The position numbers and the translations under genes are program-made. Positions 37,091-46,802 of a stretch of 64,000 nt of DNA are shown here, in pieces. The notes beneath the pieces were generated by a model. That model did no database searches, was not told where the DNA came from, and saw only the letters and a list, made by a program, of their open reading frames with translations. This DNA is from Desulfovibrio inopinatus DSM 10711 (lineage in GTDB: Bacteria > Desulfobacterota > Desulfovibrionia > Desulfovibrionales > Desulfovibrionaceae), in assembly GCF_000429305.1 (NCBI RefSeq), contig NZ_AUBP01000006.1, forward strand, positions 124,001 through 188,000, written 5' to 3'. Numbering within the stretch: the stretch's first letter is position 1; the number at the start of each line of letters is the position of its first letter.

Positions 37091-37450
37091 ACCTCATCGC
37101 GACATCATCTAGCTATTGAAGAAAATACAGAAATAATTCGTCGTTATCATATCTGTATTGACTTTCAGCATTCGCGCCTTGCTACAGACACAAGCATGGC
37201 CGTGTGTACGAAAAAGTTTATATTCACAGCCTTAAATACCATATTCACCAACCTAACAGAGGATGAATTGATGATTATGGAACAGCGTACACGACTCGAC
37301 GCTGGGTTGTAGAAAAGAAAATTTGCTTGGTTAAAGGGATTTGAGGATGTGCGCCCCAGGGATTGCAGTCGGTAGAGCAAGACCTCTGAACTTATAAAAT
37401 TGGCATGCGTAATTATCATTATTTCCAGAGAAACCAAAAAGCAACTTACG
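37091..37450 (+). pseudogene. Further decayed transposase sequence (C-terminal piece)
   Basis: Short blocks in different frames look like transposase C-termini: TTRRWVVEKK around 37270-37320 and ELIKLACVIIIISRETKKQL just before 37450. They may belong to a second element or to the tail of the preceding one. The evidence is only short matches. Confidence 0.4.
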
Positions 37451-37480
37451 TGCTGAACCAGCTCTAAAACGGAGGAAACA

Positions 37481-38476
37481 ATGAAAGACAAAGCATTTCA
37501 CGAATATTTCAACATCGACAAAATTAGGGATCTTGCAAAACACAACCAAATCGCAACATACGAAAATCGACCTGAAGATTTAAAATTCCACCAAGTTTCT
37601 ATAGAGCTAGAAAGGAAATGTAACCTTGCCTGCCAAGGGTGCTTTGCACACATGGACAGAGATAATACGTACCAAAAACTTGATTTTGACGAGATTATTC
37701 AAACGATTGATTTCGCTAAAAACAGGGGGGCAACTCTACTCGTTCTTGCTGGTGCAGGAGAGCCTACTCTCGACAACAATTTCAAAGAAATTGTCCAATA
37801 TACATACAATAAATCAATGTCGACTATTCTGTTCACCAACGGAACGACATTAGACGAAAGTCTTGCACATTTTATTTTTGACCATGATGTAAGTGTCGTC
37901 GTTAAAAAATACGCTGTTGACGACAAAAAGCATGACTTTCTTATTGGAAAAGAAGGCCTAAGTATTAAGATGCAACAAGGATTTGACACATTACTCAATG
38001 TAAAACAAGAAAGAAAACAGATTGGAGAAAAAGTTTCAGGTGTAGCAATCGATTGTTACATATCAAAAAACAACATAGACGATGTAAAAGAAGTTCTAAG
38101 ATTTTCAAGAATTAACAAAGTAGACCCTCATATTGATGCATTTATAACATCAAATAACGACGACTTATCATCATTATCTCTAAATCAGAATGAGCTGAAT
38201 GACCTACTTGAAGAACTCAAAGAAATCGACTCTTTGGAATATGGTATAGATACGACATTGCATCCTGGATCAAGAGTATACGGAGTGCATCCGTGTATGA
38301 AGAACAAAGTCAACTTTTCAGTCCTCACCAATGGCGATGTCCGTGATTGCGTATGTGGCGACCATTTACTCGGGAATATACGAGAGAATAGCCTCGATGA
38401 AATATTCAACACAGTAAACGCTGAACTCCACAACACGACATGTTGTTGTTCACTAAATTACCAGCCCAATATATAG
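37481..38476 (+). CDS. Orphan radical SAM protein with Cys-rich C-terminus
   Basis: A 331-residue protein with a radical SAM cluster motif Cys47-x3-Cys51-xx-Cys54 (ERKCNLACQGCFAH), the GGE-equivalent VLAGAGEPTLDNNF and TILFTNGTTLDESLAHF. The C-terminal part resembles a SPASM-like extension: HPCMKNKVNFSVLTNGDVRD, then CVCGDHLLGNIRENSLDEIF, then CCC near the end, suggesting one or more auxiliary clusters. Codon use is AT-rich compared with its neighbours. AACGGAGGAAACA precedes the ATG. It is intact although it stands between decayed mobile elements. The substrate is unknown. Confidence 0.85.
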   Translation: MKDKAFHEYFNIDKIRDLAKHNQIATYENRPEDLKFHQVSIELERKCNLACQGCFAHMDRDNTYQKLDFDEIIQTIDFAKNRGATLLVLAGAGEPTLDNNFKEIVQYTYNKSMSTILFTNGTTLDESLAHFIFDHDVSVVVKKYAVDDKKHDFLIGKEGLSIKMQQGFDTLLNVKQERKQIGEKVSGVAIDCYISKNNIDDVKEVLRFSRINKVDPHIDAFITSNNDDLSSLSLNQNELNDLLEELKEIDSLEYGIDTTLHPGSRVYGVHPCMKNKVNFSVLTNGDVRDCVCGDHLLGNIRENSLDEIFNTVNAELHNTTCCCSLNYQPNI

Positions 38477-38837
38477 AGTTATGCTCCAAAGTGATGTTTG
38501 AAGAGCGGACGAACCCTGTCGGGGGAGAATCCGCTATGAAAACCGACAAACAGGAAGTACGCCTCCCATGAACCAAGGTAATATTCTGAAACTTGAGTGT
38601 CTCCCTCACCACCCGACAAGTCTGACAAATAATCATGGAGTACTTGAGAAAGAAGTTCTAACTCATACAGGTGGGGAGGGGGACAATGAGAATATCGAAA
38701 GGAAACGTCTCTCATGTCGCCAAAGCCACTGAAATCGACATGTCGGCTCGTGAAACAGACTTGCGAAAAACGCGAATTGAGGAATTGGCACATTGAGCTA
38801 CAAGTACGTTAATTACACGCTCTGTGAATATTATGTT

Positions 38838-39071
38838 GGCAGTAGATCGTTTTTAGGGAATGGCAGCACTTATCGAGTGGTGCCAGGAGGGCGGTTGAGG
38901 ATATCGCATTCGTTTAAATGACAACAACATTCTTCACTATGAAGGCGGCCTGATCACGACGGAAGCAGCGCGAGATGGAAGAACAAACCTTCAGAATGCA
39001 CGCTTCAACGAAAAAAATAATGTCACAACACATATTGGTATTTTGCACGAAGAAGGACACAAAGATCTATT
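38838..39071 (+). pseudogene. Broken IS4-family transposase fragment
   Basis: Read in one frame with two stops, the sequence gives DRF*GMAALIEWCQEGG*GY then RIRLNDNNILHYEGG and NVTTHIGILHEEGHKDLLS. The DRxFG, WCQ..GW.YRIRLK and ILHExGH blocks are typical of IS4-type transposases. Upstream (38480-38837) and downstream (39072-39337) sequence holds no supported gene and may be further remnants. Confidence 0.75.
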
Positions 39072-39337
39072 GAGCGTCTCACTTTAGCCATGATATCCGG
39101 GTTCCACTGGGCGGTTTCAGCAAGTATACAATCTTCTGCTGCGCTTCGCATTCCCCCAAACGAAACCCGAAGTTTGATGTCTCGTTTCAAGTACGGATTA
39201 TTTTTCCTTCTCAATGCTACCTTACCCTTTAATTCGATTCTTTTCTTATGGGCATATTTTGAATTTGGTGGATGATGAACTTCATGTCTTTGATCCATTG
39301 ACTCCACAGAACCCTCAGATACTTTTCAAGATTTGTT

Positions 39338-40498
39338 ATGAATAAAACACTACTATTTCTATTGTTTATCGGGCATGTTGCAATTGATGTCTCTCAAGGA
39401 GCTTTTCCGGTCATAGCGGCAAAACAGAAAGAGCTCTTTCAATTGAGCTATTTTCAGGTTGGCCTCATGATGACGGCTCTCAATATCACCTCTTCTGTCA
39501 TTCAACCGGCTTTCGGGCATATAGCCGATCGATTTCGAACGCAGTGGTTCATTCCCGGAGGAATCTTATGGACAATGGTGGCCATGGGACTCCTTGGATG
39601 GGCTCCGAATTATATTTCGGCAATACTCTTGGTTGGATTCGCAGGACTCGGGTCTGCCGCGTTTCACCCCACCGCCATGATGGCTGCATTTCTGGCAAGT
39701 GGCGCAAAACGAGGATTCGGAGCTGCCCTGTTTTCCACAGCAGGCAGCCTGGGATACGCGTTAGGCCCCATGCTGGGGAGCTTTCTCGTCCTGGGGTTCG
39801 GGCTCCATGCCACATCAGGCCTTATCCCGATTGGTGTTGTGCTGTTTATCGCCCTGGTCTTTTACCAGTATCATGCTGCACGAAACGATCGGCCGAAAAA
39901 GAGTCATCCATCTCATACCCCACAGCAATCAACAGCAGCTATTCCGTGGTTCTCGGTCAGTTGCGTATGTTGTATCGTGATATTACGATCATGGGTCTAT
40001 GTGAGCGTCATTACCTACTTACCCCTCCTGCTCCAAACACAAAATATTCAACTCGAAATCGGAAGTATTATATTAACGATATTTCTAACCAGCGGCGTCG
40101 TCGCCAGCCTCTATGGCGGATACCTCTCTGATAGAATAGGACGTCCGAAAGTCATCATCTGTTCTTTGCTTCTCTTTACAGTCTTTTCATCCCTGATGCT
40201 GATGTCTAAGGGGCCATGGCTTTGGATTTTAGCCGGTGCATCTGGAGGTGCTCTTTTTGCATCTTTATCCGTTACCATTGTCCTAACCCAAGAATTGCTC
40301 CCCAATAACCTTGGACTGGCGTCCGGCCTGGTTCTGGGATTGAGCTTCGGAATTGGCGCATCAGGAACGGCCATTACCGGATTTCTTGCCGATCATTTCG
40401 GATTGTCCACCACGTTCTGGATACTCGCGTTTGCACCAATCCTTGCCGCAGGCCTAGTGGCCTTCGTCAAAGTACCAGCAAAGCACCGCGCAAAATAG
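39338..40498 (+). CDS. MFS transporter, fosmidomycin-resistance (Fsr) type
   Basis: A 386-residue major facilitator with about 12 membrane segments. The start FIGHVAIDVSQGAFPVIAAK and the motif FGHIADRFRTQWFIPGGILW resemble the Fsr drug exporters, as does FAGLGSAAFHPTAMMAAFLA. The second half has the GGYLSDRIGRPKVI motif. Its substrate is not predictable. It is intact, although its first 190 bases recur as a fragment at 35614-35803. The AraC regulator 190 bases downstream may control it. Confidence 0.88.
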   Translation: MNKTLLFLLFIGHVAIDVSQGAFPVIAAKQKELFQLSYFQVGLMMTALNITSSVIQPAFGHIADRFRTQWFIPGGILWTMVAMGLLGWAPNYISAILLVGFAGLGSAAFHPTAMMAAFLASGAKRGFGAALFSTAGSLGYALGPMLGSFLVLGFGLHATSGLIPIGVVLFIALVFYQYHAARNDRPKKSHPSHTPQQSTAAIPWFSVSCVCCIVILRSWVYVSVITYLPLLLQTQNIQLEIGSIILTIFLTSGVVASLYGGYLSDRIGRPKVIICSLLLFTVFSSLMLMSKGPWLWILAGASGGALFASLSVTIVLTQELLPNNLGLASGLVLGLSFGIGASGTAITGFLADHFGLSTTFWILAFAPILAAGLVAFVKVPAKHRAK

Positions 40499-40687
40499 AA
40501 CAGAATTTTATTTTTACTCCTTATGTACTGTCATCAAATTACTTAAAACGATGACAAATAATTTCTACGATCATGAGAATAATTTCCCCATTAATTTGAA
40601 TCACACCTGTACAAACAATATTCACCATGATACTTACAATAAAGCTAAATTTTAAAATAAATTATCAAATTACAACGTTGGAAAGCA

Positions 40688-41695
40688 ATGAACACGGCAG
40701 AAAACTTTCTCAATCTTGATCGTATTTATATACCACTTTCCAGGCATGCATACTTTAATACAAACAGCCCTGACGACGTCAATGCTGCTCTCTATAATAA
40801 TTTTCACAATGGGCATATTGATGTTTTCAACAAGAATAAGTTCAAAATGGTTTATAATTTCATAAATATTGGAAACATATCGCTTAATGCTGCCGCATCA
40901 TCATCTGGATTTCATATCCATGCCGATAGCGATATAAACAGTTTTGTTCTGATCATTGTATCACATGGAGAACTGCAAGTACGAGCAAAAAACACATCGT
41001 TATATAGTGTCCCCAACGAGCGAGCCTGTCTCCTCGACTTCGAACAGCCTTGCGTTATTGCAGTCAATACTTTTTACAACAATATGACCGTGCGCTTTAA
41101 CCGCCTCGCCACCGAACATATGCTGGAAAAACTCACCGGCAAGCCATTGCGCACACGACTCCGTTTCACCAATCAAATTGATTTGTCACAACCCGGCCCC
41201 AAACGGCTTTTAACTCTCATCAACCAGATAACAACGTTCTTTGAGCAAGATGAAGAACTCATCCAGGAGCATTTGCTCGTTGCTCAATACGAACAGCTCC
41301 TTTTCACCGCCTTCTTGACCTGCCTGGAACATAATGCACACAGTTCTCTCTACGCGGCGCAGCCATCAGCCCCACCCAAAGTGGTCGGTCTGGTCGAAAA
41401 CTTCATTGAAGCCAACGCCGACAAACCGCTCAATCTTGGCGACCTGGCCGACCTCACAGGAATGAGTGCCCGTTCTATCCAGTTAGCTTTCAAAAAGCAT
41501 CGTGGCTACTCTCCCTCACAATTTCTCCGACAATGTCGCTTGACTCGGGCTCGGGATATGTTGCGCAACGCCACACCAGGTACAACGGTACTCTCCGTGT
41601 CCCTCGCCTGCGGCTTCGGCTCACAAAGTTTTTTTTGTCGCCTTTACCGAGAACGTTTTGGAGAAAAACCATCTGAAACCGCCGCCAAATCCTAA
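40688..41695 (+). CDS. AraC family transcription regulator
   Basis: A 335-residue regulator. Residues 1-200 form a sensing domain of the AraC-binding-like type (with HIHADSDINSFVLIIVSHGE). Residues about 235-335 hold two helix-turn-helix motifs (LNLGDLADLTGMSARSIQLA; TTVLSVSLACGFGSQSFFCR) and end in the usual YRERFGEKPSE. The region upstream (40500-40687) is AT-rich and may hold its operator. Targets could be the flanking MFS gene or the porin/sulfatase genes that follow on the same strand. Confidence 0.9.
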   Translation: MNTAENFLNLDRIYIPLSRHAYFNTNSPDDVNAALYNNFHNGHIDVFNKNKFKMVYNFINIGNISLNAAASSSGFHIHADSDINSFVLIIVSHGELQVRAKNTSLYSVPNERACLLDFEQPCVIAVNTFYNNMTVRFNRLATEHMLEKLTGKPLRTRLRFTNQIDLSQPGPKRLLTLINQITTFFEQDEELIQEHLLVAQYEQLLFTAFLTCLEHNAHSSLYAAQPSAPPKVVGLVENFIEANADKPLNLGDLADLTGMSARSIQLAFKKHRGYSPSQFLRQCRLTRARDMLRNATPGTTVLSVSLACGFGSQSFFCRLYRERFGEKPSETAAKS

Positions 41696-41882
41696 CTCCC
41701 TCAACGAATTTTTCCCATCTCATCCCCCTCGAATGAGCACCGTTTCGTTTTCCTATCAAGTTTTGCGCTATCGCGTCAGACAGTAACGCCCTGAGCTGCT
41801 ATGTACAGCAAATGGCAAGATCCGTTCGTCGACGTAGCATCACGAAAATGGTTCCTTGCCAGGTACTATTTTGGAGCAAGCC

Positions 41883-42677
41883 ATGCACTACAAGACCATA
41901 TCTATTGTCTGTGTTGTTCTCATATGTATTTTGATCAACCCAGTTTTTTCTCTGGCGCAAACGCCTGACTCGGAGACACAAGATACATTCCACTGGTCCG
42001 TGGTCCCGTATGCGTGGCTGACCGGCTTAAACGGAACTATTGGGGCACGAGGCTACAATACCTCCATCTCTGCTCCTTTTGTCGATCTCGCCAATTACTT
42101 GAAATTTGGTGCCATGATACATCTCGAAGGCAACTATGCGGACCGCATAGGGGTGTTTACCGACTTCAATTACTCCCTCCTCGGTGACGAAGCATCAGGC
42201 AAACGCATCTCGCTGGACGGTAAAACAAGTCTCCTTCTCACCGATATTGCTGCCTTTTACAGGCTCGGGTCGTTTCCTTTGAGCCAAGCGAACAAGGCTT
42301 CCGTATCCTTCGATGTACTTGCCGGGGTGCGTATTTGGAGCCTGTCCCTCCTCCTCGACGGAGATCGGGCCAGAGGCGGACGTGATATTTTCGAAAATCG
42401 TAGCTGGGTCGATCCTCTCATCGGGGCCAGAGCCGAATTTCACTTCGCGAAGGATTGGCTCCTGAACATGCGTGGTGGAGTGGGCGGGTTCTCCATCAGT
42501 TCAGCACTCACCTGGGATGCCATGGCCACCATTGGCTACACCTTTTGGGAACACGGCACATTGCTCCTCGGCTACCGAGCCGTCGGAGTCAACCATACCG
42601 AAGGGAGTGGACAAAGCGCTTTCACGTTCGATGTCACTTTAAGCGGTCCGATACTGGGGTTGGCTTTCACATTCTAA
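41883..42677 (+). CDS. Outer-membrane beta-barrel protein
   Basis: A 264-residue exported protein with signal peptide MHYKTISIVCVVLICILINP ending near FSLAQ. The mature chain has alternating amphipathic strands with Gly/aromatic turns (WSVVPYAWLTGLNGTIGARG, GVFTDFNYSLLGDEA, WLLNMRGGVGGFSISSALTW, LLLGYRAVGVNH) and ends in Phe (LGLAFTF), typical of OmpA/OmpW-like barrels. The ATG at 41883 follows TTTTGGAGCAAGCC. It is the first gene of a group with the exported protein at 42865 and the sulfatase. Confidence 0.82.
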   Translation: MHYKTISIVCVVLICILINPVFSLAQTPDSETQDTFHWSVVPYAWLTGLNGTIGARGYNTSISAPFVDLANYLKFGAMIHLEGNYADRIGVFTDFNYSLLGDEASGKRISLDGKTSLLLTDIAAFYRLGSFPLSQANKASVSFDVLAGVRIWSLSLLLDGDRARGGRDIFENRSWVDPLIGARAEFHFAKDWLLNMRGGVGGFSISSALTWDAMATIGYTFWEHGTLLLGYRAVGVNHTEGSGQSAFTFDVTLSGPILGLAFTF

Positions 42678-42864
42678 CCACTGAATTGTTCACCGCGATT
42701 CGCATCGAACGAGCGGTTCGCACCATTTGGAGTCGTCTTGAGCACGAAACCCTCATGACTCCATGGACAATACAGACCAATCAGTAATTCCCAAATACTT
42801 TTGAGGGGGGCCGTCCTTAGAATCAGTGACTTCATAGGACATTCCTCCCGATCGGAGACCCAAT

Positions 42865-44115
42865 ATGAAGAATTGCTTGCTGTTCCTCTGTATGCTGACT
42901 CTCTCGCTGCTTGTTGTCGGGCGGAGTTCTGTTACCCTCGCCGCAGAACCCTTCGAAAAACCATCGGCTCCTCCCGCGGCATCGATCCTGCCACAACAGA
43001 TGTTGTCTGGCCCGGACTTCACCGTGGAACCGTCCGTGTCTACCGATGGCTACTTGTACATTTACACCCTCCATACGCGATTTGGCGATTTGCGTGTGGC
43101 ATCCACAGCATTACTCGCTAAACGCATCGCTGAAACTGCTGCCCTTGCTAAAATGGAGCAGGTGAATGCTCTTGCGGAATTTGGAGGTGGCATTGTCGAT
43201 AAGGGTAAATCCACCCTGCAAGGCGCGGCAAACCTCATCACAAACCCTGTGGGGACGATAACCGGTGCGGTCACGGGAGTCGGCCAAATGTTCGCAAACC
43301 TCAGCCAAGACATCGCCTCCGGCAATATCGGCCATGGTGACGGTGCGGCAAAGATCCTCGGCGTCTCCACCTTGGAACGGCAATACGCTGCCCAATTCGG
43401 TGTCGATCCGTATACGACCAACCCACTGGTGAAAAAACGCTTACAGGCGTTGGCCTCAGCCGGTGCGGCCGGCAACATCACGGCCTCGGCGTTGACCTCG
43501 CTTATTCCAGGCGGAGCCGGCATCACTGTATCCGCCGTCGGGGCTTCGGCCACGCTCAACAATGTGGACCTCACCGCATCCCCCGAGGTCCTCGCCCGAC
43601 ATAACCTCACCACACTGGCGGAAATGGGTGTACCTTCGGAAACATCCGCTTTTTTTGTGGGTGACCAGACCTTCACTCCCACCCAACAATGTCACATCGT
43701 CAGCTCGCTCGCTTCCATGCCCTCAGTAGGGAAAAAGACGGAGCTGATAAAATTCCTGGCCGATACAAATGATCCGGATGTTGCCCGTTTCCGTGAGCGC
43801 ATGACCGCCATGTATGCTGGCTACAATGCCAATGTGGCACCGATCAAAGAATTCATCTCCATCGGCCGACACATCGCCGCTTTGAATGCATCCGGCAGGC
43901 TGATTCTGGTTTTTCCGTCGGACTGCTTCTTCTGGACCGAGACCAATGCAGTTATCGCCCGAGCGTTTCGCGACTTCGCTCGCGACGTTCCGGCAACCGG
44001 TATTGAAATATGGGTCGGCGGCAAGACCAGTCATCGTTTTGCTCAAGAAATACGCGCCATGGGCTGGGAGCTTCACGACCAGAGTGCACGCCGTTTGCTC
44101 GGCGAGCCGTATTAG
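42865..44115 (+). CDS. Exported protein of unknown function
   Basis: A 416-residue protein with signal peptide MKNCLLFLCMLTLSLLVVGR cleaved near TLAAEP. The middle contains Gly/Ala-rich hydrophobic stretches (AANLITNPVGTITGAVTGVG; SALTSLIPGGAGITVSAVGA), which could contact or insert into a membrane. The C-terminal third is more soluble (FVGDQTFTPTQQCHIVSSLA; TGIEIWVGGKTSHRFAQEIR). No known family is recognised. It lies 35 bases before the arylsulfatase gene, so the two are probably co-transcribed. Confidence 0.7.
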   Translation: MKNCLLFLCMLTLSLLVVGRSSVTLAAEPFEKPSAPPAASILPQQMLSGPDFTVEPSVSTDGYLYIYTLHTRFGDLRVASTALLAKRIAETAALAKMEQVNALAEFGGGIVDKGKSTLQGAANLITNPVGTITGAVTGVGQMFANLSQDIASGNIGHGDGAAKILGVSTLERQYAAQFGVDPYTTNPLVKKRLQALASAGAAGNITASALTSLIPGGAGITVSAVGASATLNNVDLTASPEVLARHNLTTLAEMGVPSETSAFFVGDQTFTPTQQCHIVSSLASMPSVGKKTELIKFLADTNDPDVARFRERMTAMYAGYNANVAPIKEFISIGRHIAALNASGRLILVFPSDCFFWTETNAVIARAFRDFARDVPATGIEIWVGGKTSHRFAQEIRAMGWELHDQSARRLLGEPY

Positions 44116-44150
44116 CGCCGCGTCATACACACCAAATCGAGGAGGCAGTA

Positions 44151-46646
44151 ATGAAACGCTTTTTCATCATGATTGTGGCGGCCTTTAGCTTAGCCGCCCT
44201 TGGGGTCTCCCCTGTGAGAGCCCAGAAGAGTGAACATCCGGGCTCGCCGAACGCCACCATCTCCATACAAGGCGAAGAGCTCCCAGCCCCACCCCAGAAA
44301 TTCGGCGGCGTTATCAAAGATACCGCACCGCAATCCAAGCCCTACTGGCCGGCACGCATCGTGCCACCCAAGGGAGCGCCCAACGTCCTGCTGATTATGA
44401 CTGACGACTCTGGTTACGGCGTGCCAAGTACTTTTGGCGGTGTCATTCCAACTCCTGCTTTGGATCGTATCGCCCAAAACGGACTACGCTACACCAACTT
44501 CAACTCAACCGCCTTATGCTCACCCACTCGAGCCGCGCTTATCACCGGGCGCAATCATCACTCCGTCGGCTTCGGCGTCATTGCCGAACAGGCCACCGGC
44601 TATCCTGGCTATGATAGTTTCATCACGAAAGATAACGCCACCATCGGCCGGATTTTAAAAGACCACGGCTACCGTACGTCCTGGTTCGGCAAAGACCACA
44701 ACACCCCGGCTTTCCAGGCCAGCCAAAACGGTCCTTTCGACCAGTGGCCCATCGGCATGGGATTTGAGTACTTCTATGGATTCGTCGGCGGCGACGCCAA
44801 CCAATGGGAACCCAATCTCTTTCGCAATACCACGCAGATATACCCATTCGAGGGCAAAGAGGGCTGGAACCTGACCACAGCTATGGCCGAGGACGCCATA
44901 GACTATATAAACCGCATCAACGCTCTTGATCCGGAGCAGCCCTTCTTTGTCTACTATGTTCCCGGTGGGACTCATGCACCGCACCATCCAACCCCGGAAT
45001 GGATCGAAAAAATCAGTAAGATGCACCTGTTCGACAAGGGCTGGAACACATTACGCAAACAAATTTTTGAAAATCAGAAAAAACTCGGCGTCATTCCGGC
45101 CGACGCCAAGCTCACACCGTGGCCCGATGACTTGCTCAAGAAGTGGGATACGCTCACCGACGATGAAAAGAAGATGTTCATCCGTCAGGCTGATGTTTTC
45201 GCCGCGTATGTAGCCTACACCGACCACGAAATCGGTCGGGTCATTCAAGCAGTGGAGGACCTGGGCAAACTCGACAATACGCTCATCATTTATATCAATG
45301 GTGACAACGGAACGAGTTCAGAAGGTACGCTCGTCGGAACTCCCAACGAAGTGGCCATGTTCAATGGCGTGACCGTACCCGTTGAGGATCAACTCAAGCT
45401 ATTTTACGATGCTTGGGGCTCGGAAGAAACCTATCCCCACATGGCTGTCCCCTGGGCGTGGGCTTTCGACACGCCATTCCCTTGGACCAAGCAGATTGCC
45501 TCGCACATCGGCGGCGTGCGTCAAGGCATGACTATTTCCTGGCCCAAAACCATCAAGGATAAGGGTGGTATCCGTAACCAATTTCACCACGTCATCGACA
45601 TCGTGCCCACAATTCTCGAAGCGACAGGCATCGAGAGTCCCCAAACCGTGGACGGCATCCCGCAAAGTCCCATTGAAGGCGTGAGCATGACCTATACCTT
45701 CGATGCCAAGAACGCCAACGCTCCTTCGGCGCACAAGACCCAATATTTCGAGATGTTCGGCGATCGGGCTATCTATCATGACGGATGGTTGGCCAGCACC
45801 AAGGTCATGCGGCCGCCATGGGATATCGCCGCTCCGGCAAAAGATCCCATGAGCTTCCCTTGGGAACTCTACGACCTCTCGAAAGACTGGACCCAATTCA
45901 AGGACGTGGCCGCGGAACATCCGGAAAAAGTCAAGCAGATGCAGGCGCTCTTCATGGAGGAAGCCCACAAGTATCAGGTTCTTCCCCTCGACACGTCGAT
46001 TACACCCCGTCTCATCGCACCACGTCCAAGCCTGACCGCTGGTCGTAATGTCTTCACCTGGACCCGGCCGCTTACCGGAACGCCAAACGGTGATGCTCCA
46101 TCATTGTTAAACGCCTCCTACACCTTCAAAGCTGAAGTCGAAATTCCCAACGACGGCGGCGAAGGTATGCTTATCACTCAAGGAGGTCGTTTCGGCGGCT
46201 ACGGCTTCTATGTGCTCAAAGGGAAGCCCGTGTTTCTGTGGAACCTCGTCGACCTCAAACGCGTGCGTTGGGAAGGGCCGCAGCTTGCCCCCGGTAAGCA
46301 CGTGCTGGAATTCGATTTCAAATACGATGGAATGGGCGCAGGAACGTTGGCCTTCAACAACTTCTCAGGCGTTGGCCGTGGAGGTACGGGCGTTCTCAAG
46401 GTCGATGGGAAGGCTGTGGATACGCAAACGATGGAACACTCTCTGCCATTTATCCTGCAATGGGATGAATCGCTCGATATTGGTTCGGATACACTGACCG
46501 GCGTCAATGACGCAGATTATCAGGGACTGTTTCCCTTTACCGGAAAGATTGAAAAAATCACGCTCAGTATCGACCGTCCCAAACTCTCCCCTGAAGAGGA
46601 GAAAAAATTGGCGAACGCTCAGCATGCGAAAAGCAGCAGTGATTAA
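44151..46646 (+). CDS. Arylsulfatase (type I, formylglycine-dependent), exported
   Basis: An 831-residue sulfatase with signal peptide MKRFFIMIVAAFSLAALGVS. The metal-binding LLIMTDDSGYG (Asp85, Asp86) precedes the activation motif CSPTRAALITGR with Cys123, which is converted to formylglycine. Other signatures are GKDHNTPAFQ and IYINGDNGTSSEGT. A C-terminal beta-rich domain (about 670-820) follows. It hydrolyses sulfate esters in the periplasm or outside. No formylglycine-generating enzyme gene is in this window. The ATG at 44151 has GAGGAGGCAGTA before it; the frame is open upstream inside the previous gene but does not look like a signal peptide. Confidence 0.93.
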   Translation: MKRFFIMIVAAFSLAALGVSPVRAQKSEHPGSPNATISIQGEELPAPPQKFGGVIKDTAPQSKPYWPARIVPPKGAPNVLLIMTDDSGYGVPSTFGGVIPTPALDRIAQNGLRYTNFNSTALCSPTRAALITGRNHHSVGFGVIAEQATGYPGYDSFITKDNATIGRILKDHGYRTSWFGKDHNTPAFQASQNGPFDQWPIGMGFEYFYGFVGGDANQWEPNLFRNTTQIYPFEGKEGWNLTTAMAEDAIDYINRINALDPEQPFFVYYVPGGTHAPHHPTPEWIEKISKMHLFDKGWNTLRKQIFENQKKLGVIPADAKLTPWPDDLLKKWDTLTDDEKKMFIRQADVFAAYVAYTDHEIGRVIQAVEDLGKLDNTLIIYINGDNGTSSEGTLVGTPNEVAMFNGVTVPVEDQLKLFYDAWGSEETYPHMAVPWAWAFDTPFPWTKQIASHIGGVRQGMTISWPKTIKDKGGIRNQFHHVIDIVPTILEATGIESPQTVDGIPQSPIEGVSMTYTFDAKNANAPSAHKTQYFEMFGDRAIYHDGWLASTKVMRPPWDIAAPAKDPMSFPWELYDLSKDWTQFKDVAAEHPEKVKQMQALFMEEAHKYQVLPLDTSITPRLIAPRPSLTAGRNVFTWTRPLTGTPNGDAPSLLNASYTFKAEVEIPNDGGEGMLITQGGRFGGYGFYVLKGKPVFLWNLVDLKRVRWEGPQLAPGKHVLEFDFKYDGMGAGTLAFNNFSGVGRGGTGVLKVDGKAVDTQTMEHSLPFILQWDESLDIGSDTLTGVNDADYQGLFPFTGKIEKITLSIDRPKLSPEEEKKLANAQHAKSSSD

Positions 46647-46655
46647 GGACAAAAT

Positions 46656-46687
46656 GCCGAGGGGGAGCCGCTTCCCCCTCGGCCCTC
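46656..46687 (+). terminator. Intrinsic terminator after the arylsulfatase gene
   Basis: GCCGAGGGGGA (46656-46666) pairs perfectly with TCCCCCTCGGC (46673-46683) around a six-base loop and is followed by CCTCTTTT. It ends the porin-sulfatase transcript, so the cytochrome gene downstream needs its own promoter. Confidence 0.88.
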
Positions 46688-46802
46688 TTTTCAACACATC
46701 TCCATGAAAATACGTTGTTCACCTCTTCCTGGAAGGAACCTTAGCTTCTCCTGATTCGATGAATGGGCCACGTTGCTCGCAGAAGACGAGGATACTGTTT
46801 CA

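Noticed and set aside
37350-37410. tRNA-like sequence (GCAGTCGGTAGAGCA followed by a possible anticodon arm)
   Set aside because: Only a D-arm-like piece is present; there is no TPsiC arm or acceptor stem pairing. The same bases fit the C-terminal part of a decayed transposase better.
37404-37466. A 20-codon frame (MRNYHYFQRNQKATYVLNQL) just before the radical SAM gene, as a possible RiPP precursor
   Set aside because: It has no ribosome site, and another frame of the same bases reads as a transposase C-terminus (KLACVIIIISRETKK). A precursor is not supported.
37481-38476. The orphan radical SAM gene as the sulfatase-maturating enzyme for the arylsulfatase
   Set aside because: Its size, spacing of cysteines and distance from the sulfatase gene do not fit anSME proteins closely enough. 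Without a profile search the link is not justified.
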